A stretch of 64,000 bases of DNA from Nostoc parmelioides FACHB-3921 (GCF_014696625.1 NZ_JACJQL010000012.1:90137-154136), one strand, 5' to 3'; numbered from the stretch's first letter, positions 28,283 through 37,890 are shown. Numbers and translations: made by a program. The notes: generated by a model not told the origin, from the sequence alone.

Positions 28283-28317
28283 CCCAATCCCCAGTCCCCA
28301 GTACCCAATCCCCAGTT
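28283..28317. repeat. Heptamer tandem repeat (CCCAATC/CCCAGTC), five units
   Basis: Units are CCCAATC, CCCAGTC, CCCAGTA, CCCAATC and CCCAGTT in register from 28283. The last unit's final base is the first base of the complement of the rpsI stop codon. This is the CCCCAGT-type heptamer family of heterocystous cyanobacteria. Confidence 0.9.
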
Positions 28318-28733
28318 TATCGTTTGGAGTACTGAGGAGCTTTCCGGGCTTTGTGCAAACCATACTTTTTCCGTTCTTTAGCCCTGGGATCACGAGTTAA
28401 GTAACCTTCGGTTTTTAAAGGAGGACGATTTTCAGGATCTAATTGGCATAAAGCACGAGCAACTCCTAAACGCACTGAGTCAGCTTGTCCAGTTAAGCCA
28501 CCGCCTTCTGCCTTTACCAAAATGTCGTATTCGTTTTCTAATCCCAGGGTTTCTAAAGGAGCTTTGATAACGCCCAAATAATTGGCGTTGAATTGAAAAT
28601 ACAAGTCTCCAGGCTTGCCATTCACAATTAATTGACCAGTACCGGGAACCAGGCGTACCCGTGCTACTGCGGACTTACGGCGACCAGTACCCCAGTACAC
28701 GGCGCGACCGCTATTTGCTTCTGCTACCACCAT
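28317..28733 (-). CDS. rpsI: 30S ribosomal protein uS9
   Basis: 138 residues. uS9 contacts the P-site tRNA anticodon with its C-terminal tail, here ending APQYSKR as in all uS9. The N-terminus contains [19 protein letters not shown], and [21 protein letters not shown] follows near the end. Its ATG overlaps the rplM stop by one base (TAATG), so translation is coupled. Its own stop is followed directly by a heptamer repeat. Confidence 0.97.
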   Translation of the reverse strand: MVVAEANSGRAVYWGTGRRKSAVARVRLVPGTGQLIVNGKPGDLYFQFNANYLGVIKAPLETLGLENEYDILVKAEGGGLTGQADSVRLGVARALCQLDPENRPPLKTEGYLTRDPRAKERKKYGLHKARKAPQYSKR

Positions 28734-29188
28734 TAATTTTCTGCTCCAGGGATTGTATTAATGTTGAGTTCTTTAGGTTTTTGGGCATCATGGGGATGAG
28801 TCGGCCCAGCGTAAACTTTCAGTTTGGTAAACAACTGCTTACCCAGGCTATTTTTAGGTAGCATACCTTTGACAGCGTGTTCCACAATTCTTTCTGGTAA
28901 GCGCTGTTGCAGTTTAGCAAAGGTTTCTGTCTTCATCCCACCAGGACGACCAGAGTGACGACGGTAAAGCTTCTGAGTACGTTTCTTGCCTGTAACTGCT
29001 ACTTTTTCAGCATTTACAACAATTACGAAGTCACCTGTATCTAGGTGTGGTGTATAGTGTGCTTTATTTTTGCCTCTTAAAATCATGGCAATTTCACTGG
29101 CAAGGCGACCCAGGCGCTTGTCCGTAGCATCTACTACGTACCAATCACGCTCAAGGGATTCTTGAGGAGGAAGATAGGTTTTACTCAT
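28733..29188 (-). CDS. rplM: 50S ribosomal protein uL13
   Basis: 151 residues. An early-assembling large-subunit protein. Recognisable blocks are [37 protein letters not shown], and [18 protein letters not shown] followed by TKLKVYAG, with HPHDAQKP at the end. It forms the usual uL13-uS9 pair with rpsI, joined by a one-base stop/start overlap. The spacer to truA (73 bases) holds degenerate heptamers. Confidence 0.97.
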   Translation of the reverse strand: MSKTYLPPQESLERDWYVVDATDKRLGRLASEIAMILRGKNKAHYTPHLDTGDFVIVVNAEKVAVTGKKRTQKLYRRHSGRPGGMKTETFAKLQQRLPERIVEHAVKGMLPKNSLGKQLFTKLKVYAGPTHPHDAQKPKELNINTIPGAEN

Positions 29189-29257
29189 TTTTATTTGTCC
29201 TTTGTCATTTTTTTCAGAGTCTGATAGTCAGTAGTCCATAGTCCATAGCAAAAACTT

Positions 29258-29300
29258 TTGACTAATGACTCTTGACTAATGACTCTTGACTAATAACTAA
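29258..29300. repeat. Tandem 14-mer running into the truA 3' end
   Basis: On the plus strand TTGACTAATGACTC occurs at 29258-29271 and 29272-29285, and a degenerate third unit TTGACTAATAACTA at 29286-29299. The array spans the truA stop codon and the last dozen codons. Confidence 0.88.
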
Positions 29301-30110
29301 CTTTGGCATGGTGTCATACCAAACGTCAGGGGTAAAGGGAAAATCTGGATAGCCGACTCGTAACAAGCATAAGCCCTGTGACGGTGCGGCGTGTTTTACT
29401 TCTTCCCGCCGTTGTTCTTTCCAGAGTTCGGTGAAGTTAGCCAGAGTTCGTTGCCCGGAACCTACCTGTACTAACATCCCTACCAACAGTCGCACCATGC
29501 CATATAAAAATCCATCAGCCTGAATTTCAATATGGATAAACGGCCCACTACGATGACACTCTACTGCTTGTACCTCTACCCAAGAATGCGATCGCTTGGA
29601 GCCTGCACGGTGAAATGCTGCCAAGTGATGCTTTCCCATCAGGGGTTGAAGGGCAGCCTGCATCAGAGATTCATCTAGAGGTGCATAATAATAATGCCAA
29701 CTGAAAGGTGTGACGAACAAGTTCGGTCGATCTTCAGTATAAATCGTGTAACGATACCGCCTGTATGCGGCGCTAAAACGAGCGTGCCAACGATCGCCTA
29801 CAGCTGCTGAAGCCTTTATCAATATATCCTTGGGCAGGTAACTATTGAGAACTGATGCCCACTTGTGTGCAGGAATTAACCCCGTAGCATCAAAATGGGC
29901 TACTTGAGCAGCAGCGTGGACTCCGCTATCAGTACGCCCAGCACCATGCAGTGTTACATGATGTCCGAGAATTTTAGCGATCGCTGTTTCGATTTCTTCC
30001 TGAACTGTCCGATGTTGTTTTTGTCGTTGCCAGCCGTGAAAATCTGTACCAAGGTACTGCACTACCAAGGCTACTCTTTGTGTTTGTTTCGGCTGGTGAC
30101 TATCTAACAT
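29262..30110 (-). CDS. truA: tRNA pseudouridine(38-40) synthase TruA
   Basis: 282 residues. TruA isomerises uridines 38-40 in the anticodon stem-loop of many tRNAs. The catalytic Asp61 is in GAGRTDSGVHA. Other family blocks are QYLGTDFHGWQRQ, WHARFSAAYRRYRY and FHIEIQADGFLYGMVRLLVG-like residues FLYGMVRLLVGMLV. The last residues (about ISQESLVKSH) are encoded by a heptamer tandem repeat, so the natural C-terminus may have been altered by repeat invasion; the catalytic fold is complete. Its position after rplQ in the ribosomal cluster is the conserved cyanobacterial arrangement. Confidence 0.95.
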   Translation of the reverse strand: MLDSHQPKQTQRVALVVQYLGTDFHGWQRQKQHRTVQEEIETAIAKILGHHVTLHGAGRTDSGVHAAAQVAHFDATGLIPAHKWASVLNSYLPKDILIKASAAVGDRWHARFSAAYRRYRYTIYTEDRPNLFVTPFSWHYYYAPLDESLMQAALQPLMGKHHLAAFHRAGSKRSHSWVEVQAVECHRSGPFIHIEIQADGFLYGMVRLLVGMLVQVGSGQRTLANFTELWKEQRREEVKHAAPSQGLCLLRVGYPDFPFTPDVWYDTMPKLVISQESLVKSH

Positions 30111-30193
30111 AGGGTCTTTTCATGAAGACTGAAGTACAAGGTGTTCAGTAAAGGATTTACCCTTCTGCCTCCAGCCTCTACCTCCCGCCTTCT

Positions 30194-30544
30194 CTACACC
30201 AATTCAATAATCGCCATTTCAGCATTGTCTCCCCGACGAGGTACGGTATGCAGAATACGGGTATATCCCCCTTGACGATTACCATACCGAGAGGAAACTT
30301 GCTCAAACAGCGCATGAACTAGCTGTTTATCGTAGATATAACCCAAAGCTCGACGACGTGCTGCTAATGAGCCATCTTTTGCTAGGGTGATGATTTTGTC
30401 TACTTCACTGCGTACCACTTTTGCACGCACCAAAGTAGTAGTAATCCGACCATGACGGATGAGTTCAGTAGTCAACGCTCGTAACAGGGCGCGGCGCTGA
30501 TCAGCTGGTTTACCAAGTTTTTTGACCCGATTCCGGTGACGCAT
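30194..30544 (-). CDS. rplQ: 50S ribosomal protein bL17
   Basis: 116 residues, the compact bacterial length. The N-terminus [20 protein letters not shown] is diagnostic, followed by [21 protein letters not shown] and the C-terminal [21 protein letters not shown]. bL17 binds domain III rRNA near the exit tunnel. It follows rpoA by 35 bases, as in the alpha operon of most bacteria; rpsD, which separates them in E. coli, is not here. Confidence 0.97.
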   Translation of the reverse strand: MRHRNRVKKLGKPADQRRALLRALTTELIRHGRITTTLVRAKVVRSEVDKIITLAKDGSLAARRRALGYIYDKQLVHALFEQVSSRYGNRQGGYTRILHTVPRRGDNAEMAIIELV

Positions 30545-30579
30545 AACAATACTACAGTGAACTTTGAACGATTGTAAGA

Positions 30580-31527
30580 CTAGCTGTGTTTAGAGCTTCT
30601 TTCTTGGGGTAAGGTAATGCCCAAGCGTCGCTGTAAAGCTTCCACGACTTCTTCTGCTGACTTCTGACCGAAGTTTTTGATCTCTAACAAGTCTTCTTGG
30701 GTGTAATCCAACAAGTCAGCCACAGAGTTGACTTGCGCCCGCTTGAGACAGTTGTAAGCTCGTACAGAGAGTTGCAATTCTTCGATAGGAATTTGGGCAG
30801 TGGGGTCGTCTGGAATGTCGGAGTTTGTATCCGTTGGTTCTAGGGAAATATCTTTCAACGGATTGAACAAATCAACTAGAATTCCAGCTGCTGAAGATAA
30901 GGCTTCTTGCGGAGAAATGCTACCATTTGTCCAAACTTCTAACAGAAGCCTGTCCTTAGGAATGGAGCCATCTGCACGCACTTCCTCAACGCTGTAGTTA
31001 ACTTTCCGCACCGGCATAAAGATGGAGTCAATTTGCAGAAAGTCTAGAGATGTGGCTTCTTCACGCCCTCTTTCTACTGTGCGATATCCTTTGCCTCTTT
31101 CGATGCGGAATTCCATTTCCAGTTTGCCGCCCTCAGCAATAGTGGCGACATATTGGGTAGGATCAATAACTTCCACCTCACTGGGCAAGTCAAAATGTGA
31201 TGCAGTGATTGTTGTTGGGCCGTTAACTAGTAATCTGCCAATCTGGGCTTGCGAAGAATAGCTTTTGAGGATAACTTCCTTCATCCGCATGATGATTTCC
31301 AAGACATCCTCTCGCACACCTGGAACTGTGGCAAATTCGTGAGAAACACCTGCAATTCTCACTGCTGTGACTGCTGTTCCCTCTAGATTGGATAGTAAAA
31401 CCCGCCGCAACGCATTGCCGACTGTTGTTCCCTGACCACGTTCTAGAGGTTCTAGAATAAATTTACTGTAATGATTCCGACTTTCCTCTGTATTAGACTC
31501 TACACATTCAATTTGAAACTGCGCCAC
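30580..31527 (-). CDS. rpoA: RNA polymerase subunit alpha
   Basis: 315 residues from a GTG at 31527. I prefer this start over the ATG 13 codons upstream because the product then begins (V/M)[13 protein letters not shown], the cyanobacterial alpha N-terminus, and GGGAGG lies seven bases before it. The N-terminal domain (dimerisation, residues to about 230) contains [21 protein letters not shown]. The C-terminal domain contains [20 protein letters not shown] and [17 protein letters not shown], which bind UP elements and activators. It assembles the core polymerase. A 290-base spacer with two dyads separates it from rpsK, unusually long within this cluster. Confidence 0.96.
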   Translation of the reverse strand: MAQFQIECVESNTEESRNHYSKFILEPLERGQGTTVGNALRRVLLSNLEGTAVTAVRIAGVSHEFATVPGVREDVLEIIMRMKEVILKSYSSQAQIGRLLVNGPTTITASHFDLPSEVEVIDPTQYVATIAEGGKLEMEFRIERGKGYRTVERGREEATSLDFLQIDSIFMPVRKVNYSVEEVRADGSIPKDRLLLEVWTNGSISPQEALSSAAGILVDLFNPLKDISLEPTDTNSDIPDDPTAQIPIEELQLSVRAYNCLKRAQVNSVADLLDYTQEDLLEIKNFGQKSAEEVVEALQRRLGITLPQERSSKHS

Positions 31528-31534
31528 GGAGTAG

Positions 31535-31540
31535 CCTCCC
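31535..31540 (-). promoter_or_regulatory. Shine-Dalgarno deciding the rpoA GTG start
   Basis: GGGAGG on the minus strand, seven bases upstream of GTG 31527. It is the strongest ribosome-binding site in the cluster and selects the GTG over an upstream in-frame ATG. Confidence 0.8.
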
Positions 31541-31560
31541 TTAATTAAGGTGCTGCTAGC

Positions 31561-31577
31561 AGGCAAATTTTTTGCCT
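31561..31577. promoter_or_regulatory. Perfect 7-bp hairpin in the rpoA leader
   Basis: AGGCAAA TTT TTTGCCT, 34 bases upstream of the rpoA GTG. No U-run follows on the rpoA transcript, so it looks more like an RNA structural or processing element than an intrinsic terminator. Confidence 0.45.
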
Positions 31578-31770
31578 CTCGAATTTACTTTATTGCCCTG
31601 GGCTAACTTAGGTGTATCAAACTGCCAACATCTGGTGGCGGTACAATTTGATCTACTGATTAAGCTTGCAGGCATTCACTATATTTTGCTTGATTGGGAG
31701 TATAGCAGCCCTCCCTGGTGGAAGAGCTGACACGCTTGTCGTCGTCCCAGCCGTCGGAAGTTCTTGAACA

Positions 31771-31802
31771 CTCACCCCAATTGTCAAGCAATTGCAGGTG
31801 AG
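31771..31802. promoter_or_regulatory. Hairpin 16 bases after rpsK, rpsK-rpoA spacer
   Basis: CTCACC-C-CAATTG (31771-31783) pairs with CAATTG-CA-GGTGAG (31789-31802) over a five-base loop. It lies just after the rpsK stop on the minus strand, lacks a U-run, and may be an attenuator or mRNA 3' stabiliser splitting the r-protein part from the rpoA part. Confidence 0.5.
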
Positions 31803-31817
31803 AACAAAAGTCTTGAC

Positions 31818-32213
31818 CTACACGCGACGGCGCTTTGGCGGACGGCAACCATTATGAGGAATGGGGGTTATGTCTCGAATCAGGGTAATTTCTAGCCCTG
31901 CTCCTTGAAGCGCCCGAATTGCAGTTTCTCTACCTGCTCCTGGTCCACTAACCATCACTTCAATTTGGCGCATTCCTTGGTCGATGGCTCGTCTGGCTGC
32001 ACTTTCTGCTGCGGTTTGCGCTGCAAAGGGGGTTCCTTTTTTAGCACCTTTGAAACCGCTAGAACCCGCACTAGCCCAGGAGATTACATCTCCATTTTGA
32101 TCAGTGATGGTGACAATGCTATTGTTGAAGGTAGATTGGATATAAGCCATTCCGTTGGGAACGTTCCGTTTCTGCTTCTTACTCCCGGATTTTTTTGTTG
32201 GTTGTCTTGCCAT
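31818..32213 (-). CDS. rpsK: 30S ribosomal protein uS11
   Basis: 131 residues. uS11 lines the E-site cleft of the small subunit platform. Diagnostic blocks are [41 protein letters not shown] and the C-terminal [18 protein letters not shown]. Follows rpsM by 54 bases. After it the cluster has a long structured spacer before rpoA. Confidence 0.97.
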   Translation of the reverse strand: MARQPTKKSGSKKQKRNVPNGMAYIQSTFNNSIVTITDQNGDVISWASAGSSGFKGAKKGTPFAAQTAAESAARRAIDQGMRQIEVMVSGPGAGRETAIRALQGAGLEITLIRDITPIPHNGCRPPKRRRV

Positions 32214-32267
32214 ATTATTTCAGTTAACCTAAGGTAAAACTTGCTATTGATAGCAAGCAGAGAAATA

Positions 32268-32648
32268 TTACTTACCAGGAGCCTTCTTCTTACCGGCCAC
32301 TGTCTGCCTTCTCCCACGACGAGTTCTAGCATTGGTGCGAGTTCTTTGTCCTCTGACTGGTAAGCCCATCCGATGACGGCGGCCTCTGTATGTACCAATA
32401 TCAACTAAACGCTTGATGTTCATTGCTTCCAAGCGCCGCAAGTCACCTTCAACTTGATAGTTGCTTTCGACTTCGCCTCGCAGGGCTGTTACATCGGCAT
32501 CACTGAGGTCTTTAACGCGGGTATCTGGGTTAACCCCTGTAGCCGCTAGAATTTCTTGCGACCTTGATAGTCCAATTCCGTAGATATAGGTCAGACCGAT
32601 TTCAACGCGTTTGTCGCGTGGAAGGTCTACTCCGGCAATACGTGCCAC
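32268..32648 (-). CDS. rpsM: 30S ribosomal protein uS13
   Basis: 126 residues. uS13 sits in the head of the small subunit and forms bridges with the large subunit. The N-terminus [20 protein letters not shown] is followed by YIYGIG, and the C-terminus has [20 protein letters not shown] followed by [11 protein letters not shown], its basic rRNA- and tRNA-contacting tail. Order rpmJ-rpsM-rpsK-rpoA-rplQ is the usual alpha-operon order without rpsD. Confidence 0.97.
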   Translation of the reverse strand: MARIAGVDLPRDKRVEIGLTYIYGIGLSRSQEILAATGVNPDTRVKDLSDADVTALRGEVESNYQVEGDLRRLEAMNIKRLVDIGTYRGRRHRMGLPVRGQRTRTNARTRRGRRQTVAGKKKAPGK

Positions 32649-32760
32649 GATGAATATCTCCCTATTTTTTCGCAGTTGCTGATGGAAAGACGCGGTTATG
32701 ACGCGTCTGAGTTGCTAATGATGATGTTAGTAAGCGTCAAGTACCAACGCCCACAGAATG

Positions 32761-32874
32761 TTATCCTTGACGTTGCTTGTGCTTAGGATTTATACAGATC
32801 ACCATAACGCGCCCACGACGGCGGATCACGTTACACTTTTCACAAATTTTCTTGACTGAGGCTCTGACTTTCAT
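32761..32874 (-). CDS. rpmJ: 50S ribosomal protein bL36
   Basis: 37 residues, starting [20 protein letters not shown] and ending [10 protein letters not shown]. The zinc ligands of the C+ form are visible (CEKC, then Cys and His near ICINPKH). It is the smallest ribosomal protein and stabilises domain rRNA contacts in the large subunit. It lies in the standard place between infA and rpsM, with about 115 bases on either side. It is easy to miss because of its size. Confidence 0.95.
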   Translation of the reverse strand: MKVRASVKKICEKCNVIRRRGRVMVICINPKHKQRQG

Positions 32875-32990
32875 GCCTTTAAAAATTGACTCCAAATATT
32901 AAATTATAGCATTTTCAGGAAACTTTATGCAATTAAGTAAATGGGTAACACCCAAATAATTTGTTTTATGGTAGACTTCCTTACATATAT

Positions 32991-33215
32991 CTACTTCTTA
33001 CGTAATCGGTAGGTGATTCTACCTTTGGTGAGGTCGTAGGGAGTTAGTTCCACCTTGACGCGATCGCCAGGCAAAATCTTGATGTAGTTACGGCGAATCT
33101 TACCTGAGATGTGTGCCAGCACGTTGAAGCCGTTATCTAGGTCAACGCGAAACATGGCATTAGGCAAGGACTCAGTAACAGTACCTTCCATTTCAATCAA
33201 ATCTTGTTTAGACAA
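32991..33215 (-). CDS. infA: Translation initiation factor IF-1
   Basis: 74 residues, a single OB-fold: [62 protein letters not shown]-1 blocks the A site on the 30S subunit and assists IF-2 and IF-3. Located between adk and rpmJ, as in other cyanobacteria. The 194-base upstream spacer after adk is AT-rich and may hold a promoter. Confidence 0.97.
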
Positions 33216-33409
33216 GTTTTTCCCTCAATTCAACAACTTTTTGTTCGTTTGCAGCACTCATCTGCAAGAGAACACATTTCAACAAATATATCAACCGTTT
33301 ATTAATATATCTTAGCTAAATTTGACAACATCTTCATTGACAGGGGATTGGGTAGTGGGGACTAAGTATAGTCCCTAAACTCTATCCCCTAGAATATTTG
33401 GGCTAGTTA

Positions 33410-33961
33410 CTAACCTAAAGTTTCTTTCAATTCGTGAGTGACTTCTTCTTGGGACTGGTCGCCATTGATGGTCAGAAGTTTCTGGCGATCGCTGTAATAA
33501 TCAATCAAGGGTGCAGTATCGTTGCGGTAAATTTCCAGGCGGCGACGAATTACCTCTTCGGTGTCGTCTTTCCTACCTCTGGATAACAACCGTGCTACCA
33601 CAACATCATCTGCCGCGTCTAAGTTGACTACTTTCTCGCCACCTTGACCAGTTTTTTGCAGCAATTCTTCCAGAAAAGCCGCCTGAGTGACTTTGCGAGG
33701 AAAACCATCCAATATCCAACCAGACTTAGCATCTGCTTGCTCAAGACGCTCCTCTACCAAGTCTTGCACTAACTGATCAGGAACTAACTCGCCACTATCC
33801 ACATAGCTTTGAGCTTTGATTCCTAAGGGAGTTTGCTCTTTCATGGCTTGCCGCAATATATCCCCAGTAGAAATATGCGGAATATGTAAATGTTCAGCCA
33901 AAATTTGAGCTTGTGTTCCTTTACCTGCTCCCGGCGGCCCCAAGAAGATTAGTCGCGTCAC
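33410..33961 (-). CDS. adk: Adenylate kinase
   Basis: 183 residues, the short-LID form lacking the zinc-finger or long LID insertion. It converts ATP plus AMP to two ADP. P-loop GPPGAGKGTQ (about 8-17), AMP-binding HISTGDILRQAM, DGFPRKVTQAAFLEE and the short LID SRGRKDDTEEVIRRRLE are visible. The start codon is GTG, and its G is the last base of the secY TAG stop, so translation is coupled to secY. Cytoplasmic. Confidence 0.96.
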   Translation of the reverse strand: MTRLIFLGPPGAGKGTQAQILAEHLHIPHISTGDILRQAMKEQTPLGIKAQSYVDSGELVPDQLVQDLVEERLEQADAKSGWILDGFPRKVTQAAFLEELLQKTGQGGEKVVNLDAADDVVVARLLSRGRKDDTEEVIRRRLEIYRNDTAPLIDYYSDRQKLLTINGDQSQEEVTHELKETLG

Positions 33962-35274
33962 TATTGTTTCACCATTCCTTCATAACGCTGAGAAATAACG
34001 TAAGTTTGGACTTGTTTAGCTGTCTCAATTGCCACACCAACCAAAATTAGCAATGAGGTTGCACCTAATCCCCTAAAGGTTGGTACACCTAAAGCTCTCT
34101 CTACAGCAGTGGGGATAATTGCCACTAAACCCAAAAAGATTGCACCCAAAAAAGTTAGTCTGTTAATTACCCGTTCGATGTATTCACTAGTTGCCTTGCC
34201 AGGACGAATACCCGGAATACTAGAACCCATTTTCTTGAGGTTCTGAGCTACGTCAACAGGGTTAACAATCAAAGAAGAGTAGAAGTAGCTAAAGAAAACA
34301 ATGGAAATCAAGTACACCAGAGCGTATACCCAAGATCCAGAACCCCCTGGACTCAAATAAGTATTGACGATATTAGCCAATTCTGGATTCTTGGTGAAAT
34401 TAGCAATCAGAAGTGGCAAGCTCAAGATGGCTGCTGCAAAAATGATTGGCATGACACCACCAGAGATGAGACGCAAGGGCAAGTAGCTACGCTGTTCTGC
34501 GAGTACCCGACGACCAACTTGGCGACGAGCCGAGATGATCGGGATGCGCCGGATGCCCTCTTGTACAAATACGATGCCAACGATTGTTGCCAGGAATACT
34601 AACACTAGCACAATCACGCGACCAACAATTTCTCTACCACCAACTTGCACTAAGTCAATGGTGTCACCTAAGGATTTTGGCAATGATGCAACAATATTGA
34701 CAAAAATCAACAAAGATGCGCCATTACCAATACCACGTTCTGTGATCAGTTCCGATGCCCACATAACGAACATAGAACCAGCAGTCAAGGCGATCGCTGT
34801 TTCTGCTACAAATACTGGGCCTGGTTGCAAAGCAAACTGCTGGAGAAATAAAGCAGAGAAAGCCAGACTCTGAAAAATTGCCCAACCGACAGTCACATAG
34901 CGGGTGATTTGGGAAATTTTCCGCCGACCCGCTTCACCCTCATTTTTCTGTAAATTTTCTAAAGATGGTATTGCCGCAGTCAGTAATTGGATGATAATTG
35001 ACGCATTAATAAAAGGCAAAATCCCTAAAGCAAAGACTCCCAAAGTTGAAAGTCCCCGCCCTGAAAATATATCCAATAAACCGAATATGGCATTATTGCT
35101 CGAAATTGCTTCGGCAAAACGAGTTCTATCAATTCCTGGCACAGGTAAAAAGATACCCAGGCGAACCAGGATTAAAATACCGACAGTTACAAGCAGCCTG
35201 CCTCTCAGCCCAGCTGCTTGTGCCATCTGCATAAAAGTTTCTTGAGCCGTTGGGGCTTTATCTCGACTGATCAT
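33961..35274 (-). CDS. secY: Protein translocase subunit SecY
   Basis: 437 residues with ten membrane helices. SecY is the central channel of the Sec translocon in plasma and thylakoid membranes. Characteristic segments include GILILVRLGIFLPVPGID, LGVFALGILPFINASIIIQL (plug and helix 2 region), GNGASLLIFVNIVASLP, and KMGSSIPGIRPGKATSEYIE in the large cytosolic loop before helices 9-10. Lies between rplO, 70 bases upstream, and adk, with which it overlaps by one base. Confidence 0.97.
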   Translation of the reverse strand: MISRDKAPTAQETFMQMAQAAGLRGRLLVTVGILILVRLGIFLPVPGIDRTRFAEAISSNNAIFGLLDIFSGRGLSTLGVFALGILPFINASIIIQLLTAAIPSLENLQKNEGEAGRRKISQITRYVTVGWAIFQSLAFSALFLQQFALQPGPVFVAETAIALTAGSMFVMWASELITERGIGNGASLLIFVNIVASLPKSLGDTIDLVQVGGREIVGRVIVLVLVFLATIVGIVFVQEGIRRIPIISARRQVGRRVLAEQRSYLPLRLISGGVMPIIFAAAILSLPLLIANFTKNPELANIVNTYLSPGGSGSWVYALVYLISIVFFSYFYSSLIVNPVDVAQNLKKMGSSIPGIRPGKATSEYIERVINRLTFLGAIFLGLVAIIPTAVERALGVPTFRGLGATSLLILVGVAIETAKQVQTYVISQRYEGMVKQ

Positions 35275-35344
35275 AGAGTGCTACCTTTATCGTGAACCAG
35301 GCGCTGGAAGCAAATTGGCTAGCTTTCAAGTGCGCTGTTGGGCA

Positions 35345-35791
35345 TCACCCTAAAACTTCACAACTTCCTCCAGCAGCCTCAATTTTGCTACGAGCTTGAC
35401 CTGTGAAAGCTGCTGCCTTAACGTTGAGAGCTACGCCTAAATCTCCATTACCCAAAACTTTCAATGGGCCTTTGACAGCAGTTAAAATACCGGATGCTCT
35501 CAAAGATTCCAAAGTTACTTCTGTATTTGCAGGGAGATCAGCTAGCTTCTCTACATTAATCGTAGTGTAAATTTTCCGATTAACTAAAGGAAAACCCTTC
35601 AGCTTGGGTATCCGACGGTACAATGGCTGTTGACCACCTTCAAAACCAGGTCTGGTACTACTACCAGAACGAGATTTTTGACCTCTCATACCTAAACCCG
35701 CACTAGCACCCTGACCAGCAGAGATACCTCTACCTACACGGCGACGGCGTTTTTTTGAGCCTTTTTGGGGCTTAACATCGTTGAGTCTCAT
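35345..35791 (-). CDS. rplO: 50S ribosomal protein uL15
   Basis: 148 residues. The glycine- and arginine-rich N-terminal extension ([40 protein letters not shown]) and the C-terminal globular part ([20 protein letters not shown]) are typical. A late-assembly large-subunit protein placed before secY. rpmD (uL30), which precedes it in many bacteria, is missing, as expected in cyanobacteria. Confidence 0.96.
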   Translation of the reverse strand: MRLNDVKPQKGSKKRRRRVGRGISAGQGASAGLGMRGQKSRSGSSTRPGFEGGQQPLYRRIPKLKGFPLVNRKIYTTINVEKLADLPANTEVTLESLRASGILTAVKGPLKVLGNGDLGVALNVKAAAFTGQARSKIEAAGGSCEVLG

Positions 35792-35806
35792 AATCTTACT
35801 CTGTGT

Positions 35807-35834
35807 TTGTCAGTTGTCAGTTGTCAGTTGTCAG
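35807..35834. repeat. TTGTCAG tandem repeat, four units (rpsE-rplO spacer)
   Basis: Exact TTGTCAG heptamers at 35807, 35814, 35821 and 35828. They lie 15 bases from the rplO start on the minus strand, where a leader or Shine-Dalgarno would be expected. Confidence 0.92.
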
Positions 35835-35862
35835 TTGCTTGGGAACTACGGACAATGACTAC

Positions 35863-36387
35863 TTAGATGTAGAGTTTTTCAATCGCAATGCCTCTGTCTT
35901 CAGCGACTTCAGCTAAAGTGCGTAGTGTGGATAAGGCGTTAACGGCTGCTCTGGCGTTGTTGAGTGGATTGTTAGAGCCGAGTTGCTTGGCTAAAACGTT
36001 ACGAACTCCTGCCAATTCCAATACAGTCCGGACAGCGCCACCAGCAATTACACCTGTACCAGGAGCGGCTGGGCGCATCATAACTTTAGCACCACCACCT
36101 ACACCATCAATAGGATGGGGAATGGAGTTAGATTTGGTGATGGGGATATCAATCAGGTGTTTTTTGCCATCGGCTACACCTTTTTTCACAGCGCCTATAA
36201 CGTCCGAGGCTTTACCTACTCCAACTCCAACTTGACCGCGTTCGTTACCTACAACAACGATCGCTCGGAAGCTGAGTTTTTTACCACCTTTAACAACTTT
36301 GCTCACCCGCCGGATCTGAATTACGCGCTCTTGCCAGTTGGTTTCTTCTTTTTTTGTGCGGTTCGCTTTACGACGACCTGTTGCCAT
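35863..36387 (-). CDS. rpsE: 30S ribosomal protein uS5
   Basis: 174 residues. uS5 controls decoding accuracy and helicase activity at the mRNA entry. Recognisable are [59 protein letters not shown] and the C-terminal [20 protein letters not shown]. It sits between rplR and rplO. TTGTCAG heptamer arrays occupy the spacers on both sides. Confidence 0.97.
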   Translation of the reverse strand: MATGRRKANRTKKEETNWQERVIQIRRVSKVVKGGKKLSFRAIVVVGNERGQVGVGVGKASDVIGAVKKGVADGKKHLIDIPITKSNSIPHPIDGVGGGAKVMMRPAAPGTGVIAGGAVRTVLELAGVRNVLAKQLGSNNPLNNARAAVNALSTLRTLAEVAEDRGIAIEKLYI

Positions 36388-36402
36388 AATCTTGCTCTCT
36401 TT

Positions 36403-36444
36403 TTGTCAGTTGTCAGTTGTCAGTTGTCAGTTGTCAGTTGTCAG
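36403..36444. repeat. TTGTCAG tandem repeat, six units (rplR-rpsE spacer)
   Basis: Six exact TTGTCAG copies in register from 36403 to 36444, followed by degenerate heptamers (TTACTAC, TGACTAT, TGACCAT, TGACTAC) up to the rplR stop at 36480. It is the longest uninterrupted array in the window. Confidence 0.94.
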
Positions 36445-36479
36445 TTACTACTGACTATTGACCATTGACTACTGACAAA

Positions 36480-36842
36480 TTAGAAATCTAAACCAGCTTC
36501 GCGTGCTGCTTCGGCTAGTGCTTTGATGCGTCCGTGGTATAAGTTTCCACCGCGATCAAATACGACTTTAGTAATACCTTTTTCGAGCGATCGCACTGCG
36601 ATCAATTTGCCAATTTGTGCCGATGCTTGGCAGTTTGCACCTGAAGCCAAATTAGATTTCACTTCTGGCTCTACAGTTGATGCAGATACCAGTGTGTGAT
36701 GTTGTGTATCATCAATTACTTGAGCATAAATATGCTCATTAGAGCGAAAGACGGCCAGACGTGGACGTTCTGGAGAACCTTGAACTTTACCACGAACGCG
36801 TCTATGGCGACGCTGTTTTGATTCTCTACGAGTAAGTTTCAT
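36480..36842 (-). CDS. rplR: 50S ribosomal protein uL18
   Basis: 120 residues. uL18 binds 5S rRNA. Diagnostic blocks are [40 protein letters not shown], and [20 protein letters not shown] followed by AAREAGLDF. It follows rplF by two bases. Downstream is the six-unit TTGTCAG array. Confidence 0.97.
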   Translation of the reverse strand: MKLTRRESKQRRHRRVRGKVQGSPERPRLAVFRSNEHIYAQVIDDTQHHTLVSASTVEPEVKSNLASGANCQASAQIGKLIAVRSLEKGITKVVFDRGGNLYHGRIKALAEAAREAGLDF

Positions 36843-36844
36843 GT

Positions 36845-37393
36845 TTACTTCTTACCACCCTTACCAGTCTTACCAGCTTTACGTCTGACCACTTCACCGG
36901 CGTAGCGGATACCTTTACCTTTATAAGGTTCTGGTGGACGAACGGCACGGATTTTCGCTGCTGTGTTACCTACAATTTCTTTGTCATAGCCACTGACTAT
37001 AACATTGGTATTATTTTCGACAGCAAATTGAATCCCATCCGGTGGTTCAATTTGGACTTGATGGCTATAACCCATGTTTAAAATCAGGTTGCGCCCTTGA
37101 ACTTGAGCGCGATAACCCACGCCTTGAATTTCTAAACGGCGTTGGAAACCTTGAGAAACCCCTTCTACCATGTTGGCAACTAAAGTCCGGCTTAAACCGT
37201 GTAGTTGTCTAGAAGTCCGAGTTTCATCCCGTCGAGTTACTTGTAAGGTTTCTCCTTCCTGAGAAACACTAACGTTTACAGGTAGATCTCTTGACAGTTC
37301 GCCTTTAGGGCCTTTAACCACAACCTTGGTGCCATTAATAGTGACTTGCACTTTGGCTGGTACAGTAATTGGACGTTTACCAATACGAGACAT
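36845..37393 (-). CDS. rplF: 50S ribosomal protein uL6
   Basis: 182 residues with the duplicated alpha/beta fold. [20 protein letters not shown] opens it, [20 protein letters not shown] is the central helix, and [20 protein letters not shown] followed by [11 protein letters not shown] the C-terminus. uL6 lies near the factor-binding stalk. Preceded by a short TTGTCAG run after rpsH and followed closely by rplR. Confidence 0.97.
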   Translation of the reverse strand: MSRIGKRPITVPAKVQVTINGTKVVVKGPKGELSRDLPVNVSVSQEGETLQVTRRDETRTSRQLHGLSRTLVANMVEGVSQGFQRRLEIQGVGYRAQVQGRNLILNMGYSHQVQIEPPDGIQFAVENNTNVIVSGYDKEIVGNTAAKIRAVRPPEPYKGKGIRYAGEVVRRKAGKTGKGGKK

Positions 37394-37409
37394 GATTTTT
37401 TTATCCTTG

Positions 37410-37432
37410 TGTCAGTTGTCAGTTGTCAGTTG
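37410..37432. repeat. Short TTGTCAG run (rpsH-rplF spacer)
   Basis: About three heptamers (GTGTCAG-like, TTGTCAG, TTGTCAG) starting 17 bases before the rplF ATG on the minus strand, followed by TGACTAATGACTGATGACTA-type heptamers up to the rpsH stop at 37469. Confidence 0.85.
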
Positions 37433-37468
37433 TTTTGTAATAAATGACTAATGACTGATGACTAATGA

Positions 37469-37870
37469 CTACCAGACGTAGCAGAGTACTTCACCACCCA
37501 AATTTTGCCGCCGTGCTTCGCGGTCGGTCATGATCCCACTGGATGTGGAAATAATGGCAATACCAATGCCACCTAGTACTCTTGGTAATTCTTTACGGTT
37601 GGAATAAACACGTAACCCAGGCTTACTTACACGCTTAAGGGCGGTAATTAGTGGTTGACGATTTTTCCCCTTGTATTTCAGGGCAATCACCAAGTTACGT
37701 TTTACTTCGTCTCCTTCTTCGGAAATTTCAGCAATAAAGCCTTCTTCCTGTAGCACTTTAGCAATGCTACGAGTCATTTTTGTAGCTGGCACTAGTGTAG
37801 TTTGATGCCTTGCCATGTTAGCATTGCGGATGCGCGTCAGCATATCTGCAATTGTGTCGTTAGCCGCCAT
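37469..37870 (-). CDS. rpsH: 30S ribosomal protein uS8
   Basis: 133 residues. uS8 nucleates the central domain of 16S rRNA and in E. coli represses the spc operon. [20 protein letters not shown] at the start, [20 protein letters not shown] in the middle and [20 protein letters not shown] at the end are canonical. It follows rplE by 20 bases; rpsN (uS14), normally between them in E. coli, is absent as in other cyanobacteria. Confidence 0.97.
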   Translation of the reverse strand: MAANDTIADMLTRIRNANMARHQTTLVPATKMTRSIAKVLQEEGFIAEISEEGDEVKRNLVIALKYKGKNRQPLITALKRVSKPGLRVYSNRKELPRVLGGIGIAIISTSSGIMTDREARRQNLGGEVLCYVW

Positions 37871-37890
37871 CGTTCCCTCTTTAGATGAAC

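Noticed and set aside
31660..31848. 62-codon minus-strand ORF overlapping the rpsK end
   Set aside because: Overlaps rpsK in another frame and covers the structured spacer; no family.
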